NCBI GenBank assembly: GCA_035235625.1
Contig: CP141148.1
Location: 35,713,057-35,777,056 of the forward strand
Length of the DNA: 64,000 nt
Reading direction: 5' to 3'
From: Saururus chinensis
Taxonomy: Eukaryota; Streptophyta; Magnoliopsida; Piperales; Saururaceae
Shown here: piece by piece, positions 56,407 to 64,000 of the stretch
Layout: every line of letters begins with the position of its first letter
How positions within the stretch are numbered: position 1 is the stretch's first letter
Position numbers and translations under genes: made by a program
Notes under the pieces: generated by a model
The model's input: only the letters and a program-made list of their open reading frames with translations
The model's database searches: none
Told to the model about the DNA's origin: nothing

Positions 56407-56844
56407 ACAATAGAAAGATGACAGTGTCACTTAATGGAAGAGGTTTTGCTATTAATTAAGATGGTTCTTCTTTTAATGGAAGAGGGTATTTGAATCATGG
56501 ACTCCATTTTTTTCTCAAAAAGGGAATTGCATAAAGTTGAAGGAAATAAATTTTGATTGAAATAGGTGAAGAGATGGAAATGCTACCCATATATATCAAA
56601 AGGTGTGCTTCAAACTTCAATTGTCATTTTCCAAATAAATAAAAGGACAAAATATTTTGTAGTCTTAGAGCACTCATGATGGGTAGAACCATATGTTTAT
56701 TTTAAACTTCTTATGTCCAATGTTAATAGCTACATTTGAAAAAATAGTAATTTTTATTATATAGTAAAACCTACATCTAAGAAAAAGGAAAATAAGTTTA
56801 TGATACTAATTTTTAAATACCCAACTGCTTAAATTGATTAAAAT
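56407..56844. repeat. Direct repeat, copy 2 (partner 55461-55874)
   Basis: Second copy, containing at its right end degenerate Stowaway-like sequence that continues to about 56905 (TATTAATAAAAGACAAAGGG). Confidence 0.85.
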
Positions 56845-57290
56845 GGAGATATTAATATGAAACCAACTTTTTTTCCAAATAAAACTATTAATAAAAGACA
56901 AAGGGAATATTTTGTAAAATATGAGCGTGAGCAACACCCTATGTATTTGTTTAAAACCCTCCTTGATCGGTAGCAAGATGCATTTGATTAAATTTGTTAT
57001 TTAATTTGAGTTGTTATTCCTATTTGTATGTATAATTAAAGTTGATCTAATTATATAAGGGTCATGTTTATATGTGCCTGGATAAATGCCCATGATCTAA
57101 TTGTGTATGCCTTACACCTAATGGCAATTGCGTGACACCCATAATAGAGGGTGATGGGTTTTATATAACCTGCCCACTCCTTTTTCTACATGAGCTGTAG
57201 CCCACTTTCAAAATATGACATCGGCTCATATCAACAATTTTCATTCACACACATCTAATATGACTAGGCTCCACGGCCAATGCGCTTAAC

Positions 57291-57605
57291 TAGGGGTGCT
57301 AATGAGCAGAGCAAGCTCATTGAATAAGGGTGTTTCGATTCAACTCAACTAAAATACGGCTCGACTCGAAGTAATTTGGTTCAAACTCAACTTAAACTCG
57401 AACATATTTGTGTCGAGCTTGAGCATGTCTTGGCTCAACTTGATTTGACTCGAATAAAACTCAAACTCGGGTCAAATTCAACTTGTTCTTGACTTGAATT
57501 CTAACTTGAATGAAGATTATAATATTTTATAATATACATAAAAACATATTAACTTATTTGTCAATATGCACAATTATCAATCCCAAAATACATGTACAAC
57601 AAATT

Positions 57606-57700
<95 letters not shown>

Positions 57701-58756
57701 GTCTATGTATTGGGTGAGTATATATGCATAGAGAGAGGGAGATTGATAAGTTAAAATTTTAAGATACTCTACATGTGATATATGTTAAAATTTACATGTA
57801 TCATAGAATTTTGATTTAAAAGTATATACGTATATAGTACAATCAATAAAAAATGGGATAAATTATATACTATACTACATATCAAATTATATGTCAATCA
57901 TAGTCATCGGACAAAAATATATTGGTGATATTATATTCCATCTTTTCATGTCAAACAAATTATGATATATTTTTTTTCAAATTCTATATAGAGACTAATG
58001 TTGGAATCATTAGAAATTAAAATTTTATAGCAATTTTTCTAAAAGTTATTTAGTATTGACTCATGTATTCTTTTTTTATTTCATAAGATAAATGCAAGTT
58101 ATATTTATATAGGATGGTTAAAAATAGCAAGACTCCAAGTTTATTATTGCCAATACAATATGATTTGCTTAATAATCATTATTCAAATGATGTGATGTAA
58201 ATGTCCCTAAGATATCTCACCACATACTTAGACTAAAATTGAGGGTATTTATAACGTAAAATAAAATCCTAGAGAAGGGACAACATTAATTATATAATTA
58301 GCTATTGTATTTTCATACATGTTAAATCAATAATGAAAATTTGAGATTATATATACCCGAGAGTTGGGAGCAATTAAGCTCAAGTGTAACCTAATTTAAA
58401 GCTTTGAGCAAGTTTGCTCTTAACACATATTAATTTTTATTTTTAACTTTTCATATAATTTTAAATGGTCAACTCATTTTATGTGATTGATTTGTTTTGG
58501 TTTGAAATTTTGAATTCAAAATTAGGTTTATTTTTATATATAAATTAAGCTTAATTCGAGTTGGGTTTGCCATTGTAATAGAATGAGTTTAAGCTTGAGT
58601 TCGAGTTTGAGCTCATGTTTTTGGATCGAGTTGAGTTCGAGCTAGAAAGTTTGAGCTCGTTCAAGCCTTGAGTCGAGTTTAAACCAAGTAATTCGACTTC
58701 GAGTTCGAGCTACATGATGCAAAAACTCAACTTGAATCGCCTCATTAGCACCCCTA
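57291..58756. mobile_element. Non-autonomous hAT-type element, 1466 bp
   Basis: Perfect 16 bp terminal inverted repeats: TAGGGGTGCTAATGAG at 57291-57306 and its complement at 58741-58756. The flanking octamers CGCTTAAC (57283-57290) and CCCTTGAC (58757-58764) match at six of eight positions, fitting an eroded 8 bp target duplication of the hAT superfamily. Subterminal regions are rich in CTCGA/TCGAG words in both orientations. No transposase. A (TA)n tract sits inside. Confidence 0.85.
57610..57699. repeat. (TA)n microsatellite, about 89 bp
   Basis: TA dinucleotides inside the hAT-type element. The Tyr/Ile-repeat ORFs over it are artefacts. Confidence 0.97.
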
Positions 58757-58764
58757 CCCTTGAC

Positions 58765-60309
58765 CATATTAATAGGGCTCCTAAAATAATACATAGATAT
58801 TGTATTTGGCTCTATTTTCCATGTTTTGATCCTCATGTTGCATGTTAGGGGCTATTTATGTGTAGTTGTTGAAAACCCTATGTAAGTTGGTCACAGGTCA
58901 TGAGGAGAACATTTTTATTTTTGTTATTGTTAGATGAGCTCTATTTTTGTTGAAAGCATGCACATGCAATTTATTAGTGTTTATGGTTTCATCTTAATTA
59001 TGTATATCAGGTTACTTTGTTAAATATTTATTCTTTATTTCTTGCATGTTACTAGAAAGGTAAATCCGTGGTGTAAAAGAGCAATGCTGAGACTTGTTTT
59101 CCAACAAGTAATTAAGTTGATCATATGTCATTTGTTCTCTCATATTTCAAATATTCTACCCCAATTTTGTCCTGGATAAATAGAATTGTGGTTAGATACA
59201 AAAGTAGTAAGGAATTTAAAATTTTGTTGGAAAGAAGATTTGGACTCGATTATGATGGAATCACCGAATTACCTCGGGAGGTGATTCCTCCAATTTCAAC
59301 TCGTAACCTCCTATTTTTGAATTTTTGATTATGTCATTTTTAGTTATGACCTTTAATATTATTTTGAGCCTCAAGAAAATGTATTATATATGTTGGCCCC
59401 ATTTAAAAAATTCAAGATAGCATACCCATATAGGTTGATAGAGCTTATTATTACGAATGCAACATAAGCAAAAATATACATATTCTAGTTTGGGAGAGAG
59501 GGATTTATGTTACTTTAAAGTTTTTAAAAAATAGTTTAAAATTTCATCCAAATGTATTCTTAAAAATTTCATTACCAACCTTAATTTTGATTCTATATAT
59601 GTTGAATTGATTGAATTAAAATTTAAAAAAAGTTTTACTTCCATTTCGAAAAAACTTTACCCCCAAACAACAATGTGGCTTAAAAATTTTAAAATAATGA
59701 GTGCATGTATAGTTATACAATATTACCCAAATTTGTTAGCTCGTTCTAATAATATATACATATGTAGGACGATATATGTTCATTTTTTTATGAAGCCATA
59801 TTCATTAGACAAGAACAAAAGGAGTTACAGATGAAACAGCTCACAAGAATGTGCTGCCACCACATTTAAGGGATATCCTCTGCCCAGCTTTTTAAAGAAT
59901 CCAACACAACAACATGCCGCGCCAAGAGGTAGAAAACTTATTGGATACTATGCGAGTACTAAGTGGGATTAACTCTCACCTTGCACAGGCCGTTGATTCT
60001 CAAGATCACTCCTACTTGCACTATAACTTGTGTGAACATGTGGAATAGACGTGGGTAAAAGAGAACAGTAAAGGCATTTTTTGGGAGCTTTAAGTAGTGA
60101 CTAAGAAGTCTAAAATTGCATCAGTAGTTTCCTAAGCAATTTTTTTTTTCGCTTGAGAAGACTTGTGTATATCTTTATTTATATATTTATACACACAATA
60201 TATTTCTTGGGAAATAAAATATATCATGTTACGTTTATAGTTATATGTTTCCTGGTTGCAACTCGAGCAAGCTCTGATTTTAATTTTTAACTCTTAATAT
60301 GTTTTATAA
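58765..60309. other. AT-rich intergenic stretch, no gene seen
   Basis: Short ORFs (for example 59125-59328) show no recognisable domain and no copy elsewhere in the window. Confidence 0.4.
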
Positions 60310-60497
60310 AATTTTGGGTTCGTAGGTTGCCCCCTCTACATGTCCATTGGTATAATGCATTGTGGTCAGACTTGGTGGTGCAAAAATATTTTTAAATTTA
60401 AAACATAACTTAAAATTCTCCAAAAAGGCCCTATAAGTTAAATATTTTTTCAAATTTAAATTTAAATTTTTGAGCTTTTGTGTATGTGGATTTTCCC

Positions 60498-60836
60498 ATT
60501 TAAGTGATCGCCACTGCATCTTAAAAAGGTGGGTTCCATATCAACCATAAGCACACTGCAAGAAAAAACACAGGCCCACAAATGTATGGCCCAAGCATGC
60601 GCATTTGGCTGCCACATTTGGGTTTGTGACATCTTCCCTCTGTCCTATTTTAATAGCTCCATATCTCTTTTCTGTTATTTTTATCTTTCGTGGGTCTTAC
60701 ATAATATATTAGTGTAATAAAATTCTCATATGATCATAAGCCCATGAAACACTCTGAGACCCTTTTGGAGGGAGATCTCCTCTGAACCCACTTCAGCTCT
60801 GCCGACTCCCTCGATTGGTCCGTCACCTGCTTCCTG
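60498..60836. repeat. Direct repeat, copy 1 (partner 61877-62212)
   Basis: From TAAGTGATCGCCACTGCATC to CGTCACCTGCTTCC, colinear with copy 2 with few changes. Its first 120 bp are also in block A at about 26085-26195. Confidence 0.85.
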
Positions 60837-61876
60837 TTGGACCATGGTATGGGCTCGGGCCCGGTTTGATCCAACGTGTTGCGGTCCGGGTGAACCGGTA
60901 TGGGTCACGTGGTCCAAGGGTGGTGGGGGTGGATGCGCCAACACCACATGTTCCCTCGTTATAAATAATTCGGATGGGACCCGCACATGTCATACACGTA
61001 CACTAGACATACATCTAGGTGTGCATTTACACATTATGGGGCCCAGTCGCACGAATTAGGTATCGGGGGTAGGACATGTGCATAGCGAGGGGTCGACCCT
61101 GTCACAGGCTTGGCCGTGGCAGGGGGTCCAGGCCTCCGCGGGCTCTGTGGGACAGAGCCCGCTCCCGTTGTGTTAGACCCTCTTGTTAAACCAGAATGAT
61201 GTTGTCAGCTTGGCCCATTTGATTCAGCCCACTTACAAAAACCCATTTAGAGAGCCAATTTAAACACCGCCTAAATAAGGAAGGGGGGGTTATAAAGGGA
61301 GTGAATTAAAGGAGAATTAAGAGGATTTTTTCATACCTTTTTTGCTTGGGGTGCCCCACCCCTTTAGAGCATCTTCTTCCCAATTGGTTTGACACTCCCT
61401 CACATTCTCTTCTCCTCTCCCTTGATCATCCATTGGTGCGGCCTGCTCTTTCTTTGAGAAAAGCTGTTGACTGCCCTCAAAGGTGTGTTTTGGCGGGCTG
61501 AAAGAGGAAGAGGGGTCTCTTCCTAGGTTGGGCTGTGTAGGCTAAATTGAAGGGCTGATCTTGCTAAGTTTCTTCATCAATCCAAGCACAGTATTGAGGG
61601 ATCTGCATATAAAAAAGGTAATCTTTAATCTCCTCTTCTTAATCTAGTGTTTGGCTTACTCAAACTGATTTGGAGGGTGTGCTCAGGCTGGATCAAGCCC
61701 AGGTCAGTGTGTATCAATCTAATATTTTATAGTCATATACTTGATTTGATCATTTACATGTTGATATTACTAATCATAGTTAGTTTATTGCATGTATGGT
61801 ATAGATCTATCGTAAAGAATTGATTTTGTTGTACGCCACCTCTCTCACCATTACTTCCACGGCTGGCCGGCCACTC
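60837..61876. mobile_element. Unclassified insertion of about 1.04 kb between direct repeats
   Basis: Begins TGTTGGACCATGG right where the two repeat copies diverge. Locally GC-rich at 60850-61170, then AT-richer. No ORF with a domain. It could be a short LTR (TRIM-like) or other insertion; no paired terminal repeats were found inside it. Confidence 0.35.
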
Positions 61877-62212
61877 TAAGTGATTGCCACTGCATCTTAA
61901 AAAGGTGGGTCCCATATCAACCATAAGCACACTGCAAGAAAAAACACAGGCCCACAAATATACGGCCCGGGCATGCGCATTTGGTTGCCACATTTGGGTT
62001 TGTGACGTACTCCCTCCGTCCTATTTTAATAGCTCCAGATCTCTTTTCTGTTATTTTTATCTTTCGTGGGTCTTACATAATATATTAGTGTAATAAAATT
62101 CCCGTATGATCATAAGCCCATGAAACACTCTGAGACCCTTGTGGAGGGAGATCTCCTCTGATCCCGCTTCAGCTCTGCCGACTCCCTCGACTGGTCCGTC
62201 ACCTGCTTCCAG
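61877..62212. repeat. Direct repeat, copy 2 (partner 60498-60836)
   Basis: Carries the Stowaway-type left end CTCCCTCCGTCCTATTTTAA (62010-62029), whose right-hand partner GACGGAGGGAG is at 63389-63399. The DNA from there to 63399, including the rubredoxin-family pseudogene, is bracketed by the two ends. Confidence 0.8.
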
Positions 62213-62406
62213 CTCTGCTTAGGTGAAGTTGTAATTTCTCCTTTCTCCCCTATTATATACCACAACTCACAAAACAGAATGACCCTCTCGCAAACGTACC
62301 AGAACTAGCGGTGAGCCTCTACCTACCATTCTTGCATCTCACCTGGCTCAAGGATAATCTCTTTATATAAAATAAACAATCGACACTGTTGAAAATGGGA
62401 AGAGAT

Positions 62407-62990
62407 TTATCGAAGGAAATAGCCGGAGAGGAAGCAAAAGCGAAGAGGAGACTATCGTAGATAAGGAAGGCCTTTTGGCCAGAAGTAAGGGTGTTCAAGC
62501 CGAGGCTAAACTGCTCGTTCTGAGCAAAGCCTGCAATCTCGACACTCTTGTTGACGAAGAACGACTGGGCAACCCCGCAGGTGGGACAACACTAGTCGTC
62601 GGGCAGTTTGGCGAAATCCAGACCGGGAGGGATTGGGTAGGAGGGGTCACCCACACCCACATCGTACCAGTACTCGCAGGATCTGCACTCGTGGATTCCC
62701 GTGTTGAGGACCACGAACTGCTCCTCCAGGCAGCGCTTGTCGATTTTGTCCTCCTCAGTCACCGGACTCACTAGGGTGGGGTAGGTAGACGCCGAGGCCA
62801 GGGAAGATATTGGGTCTTGGCCTTCCGAGAGGGGAGTGCCTTCTTTGGAGACGTCGACGGAGTTTTGGGAAATGAGTCGACGGATGGGATGAAGGCAGGT
62901 ATGGAAGAGACAGTGGGCGATCAGATAAGCATGACGGGGAAGATGTCAGTGAGAACTATGTCAAAGGCTTGGAGATGAAGGGCCATCCCA
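62407..62990 (-). pseudogene. Plastid rubredoxin-family protein pseudogene
   Basis: The minus strand encodes, without introns, an N-terminal region (ISQNSVDVSKEGTPLSEGQD), then TEEDKIDKRCLEEQFVVLNT, then the rubredoxin domain HECRSCEYWYDVGVGDPSYP, IPPGLDFAKLPDD, stop, CCPTCGVAQSFFVNKSVEIA, GFAQNEQFSLGLNTLTSGQK and the start of a C-terminal hydrophobic segment. The two CxxC pairs that would bind iron are present, but a Trp-position codon after LPDD is TAG (62592-62594), and a frameshift follows near the C-terminal membrane segment, whose ancestral stop would be TAA at 62407-62409. The 5' part also appears frame-shifted. Plant proteins of this architecture are membrane-anchored plastid rubredoxins. 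Single-exon form suggests a retrocopy or an element-captured fragment. Confidence 0.85.
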
Positions 62991-62999
62991 GCCGACCTG

Positions 63000-63400
63000 C
63001 AGCCAGAACCCAGCTCGACGCATCAGTTGCCGAGAAATCGGCAAAGATTGGAGTAGGTGTTGGGAGGACCAGCTCGACGCCCAGGTTGCAGCAAGATCGG
63101 AGGAGATTGGAGTAGGTGCTGGGAGGGGAGGAGAGTCAACTTCATTCCTGGCTGACGACGACGACTGGGAAATGGGAGATCAAGTGAGGCGGGGACATGC
63201 ATAGAGGACGAGCTCAAGCGAGAGATCTGGATGGTCATTAATACCTCGAGGAGTGTATTTAATTCAGGGAAGATGTGAGAGGACAAGAAGAGTGAGAACA
63301 TTTTAAGACATGTTTTGACTTAAATTTAGTGAAGTGGAGTAATTAATGTAAAACAGTAATATTTTTTAATTTGAGCTATTAATTTATGACGGAGGGAGTA
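63000..63400. other. Flank of rubredoxin-family pseudogene with local duplication
   Basis: A segment of about 50-60 bp with GGAGTAGGTGYTGGGAGG and CAGCTCGACG words occurs twice (63012-63078 and 63096-63130). The right end is a Stowaway-type terminus at 63375-63399. No gene. Confidence 0.5.
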
Positions 63401-63870
63401 TTATTAAGTATGTTTGTGCATATAGGAAAATAGTGCATATGACCTATATAAGTGATGACACATACAAAAAGTTTTAATTATGAGCCCACCACTTTTTATA
63501 CATGTCTATCACTCATTAGGTGATGAGCACGAATTTCTAAAATATCAACAAAGATGGGTCATCATTAGGTTGCACAGAATTAGATTGAACCAGGTAAAAC
63601 CTAACAAGTGGATGCGTTTTATTTAAAAAAACCGAGAACCAAAACCTAACCGAATCGAACTAATACCCTCCTATAAAATCCCGAGTTCCACAACATCATT
63701 TCATTTGCCATCAATTAAATCCCATACAAAGGCAATATATGTAATTGCAACCACTGACAAATGCTCCATTTATTACAGCAAACCCACAAAACCTTCTTAT
63801 TCAAAACAAGATAAATTAATAATTAAAATAGGATAGACTACTGATCATGGGTTGTTTCTAATGTGGCCTT

Positions 63871-64000
63871 CTAGTTGTTCACCCAAAACTTAGACTGGAG
63901 ATCGTCCACTACATTCTTCTCCAGTTGAAATGCTCTCGCCAAGATCTCATCTGAGATGGGTGGCTTCGATCCGAAGACAGCATTAGCAATGGTAATCACA
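63871..64000 (-). CDS. GLP: Germin-like protein, 3' part of exon 2, cut by window edge (GLP gene C)
   Basis: The stop codon is at 63873-63871 on the minus strand; the visible 42 codons encode the C-terminal part of a GLP, ending LQSKFWVNN. Compared with gene B I see a single base difference in this stretch, a silent change in the IANAVFG segment. The 3' flank (63580-63870) matches those of genes A and B. Whether the rest is intact cannot be seen. It belongs to the minus-strand EGD/WVNN class. Confidence 0.9.
   Translation of the reverse strand, partial: VITIANAVFGSKPPISDEILARAFQLEKNVVDDLQSKFWVNN

Larger units (their letters stand above)
60310..64000 (-). repeat. Segmental duplication block C, interrupted, continues past the right edge
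   Basis: 60320-60620 aligns with block A at 25890-26180. 63410-64000 aligns with 26200-26880, including the GLP 3' end. Between these, block C has gained a duplication, an insertion and a rubredoxin-family pseudogene bracketed by MITE-like ends. Confidence 0.75.

Noticed and set aside
55461..56844. Direct repeats considered as the two LTRs of one element
   Set aside because: Copy ends lack TG..CA structure, and the sequence between carries its own LTR-like end but no internal domain or polypurine tract.
57510..57754. Tyr/Ile-repeat ORFs
   Set aside because: Translation of a (TA)n microsatellite.
62475..62774. 99-codon plus-strand ORF
   Set aside because: Antisense to the rubredoxin-family pseudogene, whose minus-strand reading is clearly the meaningful one.

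Overview
The window is a stretch of plant nuclear genome. It is AT-rich, has intron-containing genes with GT..AG splice sites and TATAAATAG promoters, and is dense with Ty3/gypsy, Ty1/copia, LINE, MULE, hAT, CACTA-like and Stowaway-like elements. The protein sequences look monocot-like to me, but I cannot name the species. No bacterial-type operons, CRISPR arrays, rRNA genes or tRNA genes were seen.

The core is a germin-like protein (GLP) cluster. Three intact GLP genes lie on the plus strand (8851-9658, 12870-13669, 52388-53149). Two nearly identical ones lie on the minus strand (26732-27537, 38882-39689), and a third minus-strand copy runs off the right edge (63871-64000). All complete genes have one short intron after exactly 121 coding bases and encode 222-223 aa secreted cupins. 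Around them are one truncated pseudogene (13913-14423), two very decayed relics (about 10468-10575 and 15058-15253) and a promoter whose gene has been deleted (about 36295-37144).

Interleaved with the GLPs is a second family: small secreted proteins with a 9-residue Gln/Asn/Ala/Leu repeat. Two copies are intact (15800-16393 and 37784-38365, minus strand) and one is broken (54221-54736). In composition they resemble alpha-prolamin (zein-type) storage proteins, but I do not recognise the family. GLP and repeat-protein units were copied together: 51566-54905 matches 36295-38540, and the minus-strand GLP block A (about 25880-30350) matches block B (about 38530-42720) and block C (about 60310 to the right edge).

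Layout: 1-6360, LTR-retrotransposon and CACTA-like repeats with a GC-rich section; 6.4-8.3 kb, decayed repeats; 8.3-15.3 kb, plus-strand GLPs, pseudogene, relics and a LINE fragment; 15.8-16.5 kb, repeat-protein gene 1; 17.0-19.6 kb, internally deleted copia element; 20.5-23.3 kb, LTR-like and CACTA-like pieces; 25.9-30.35 kb, block A; 30.4-36.1 kb, MULE transposase split by a 3.2 kb LTR; 36.3-38.5 kb, orphan promoter plus repeat-protein gene 2; 38.5-45.9 kb, block B running into a decayed LINE; 46-51.1 kb, LTR-like sequence with MITEs; 51.6-54.9 kb, GLP plus repeat-protein pseudogene; 55-60.3 kb, MITEs, an LTR fragment and a hAT element; 60.3-64 kb, block C carrying a rubredoxin-family pseudogene.

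Functionally, the intact genes all encode secreted proteins: wall/apoplast cupins and a possible storage-like or structural repeat protein. GLP promoters share two conserved boxes, one containing a TGACTCA-type (bZIP/GCN4-like) core, which suggests co-regulation. Everything else is transposon or pseudogene material.
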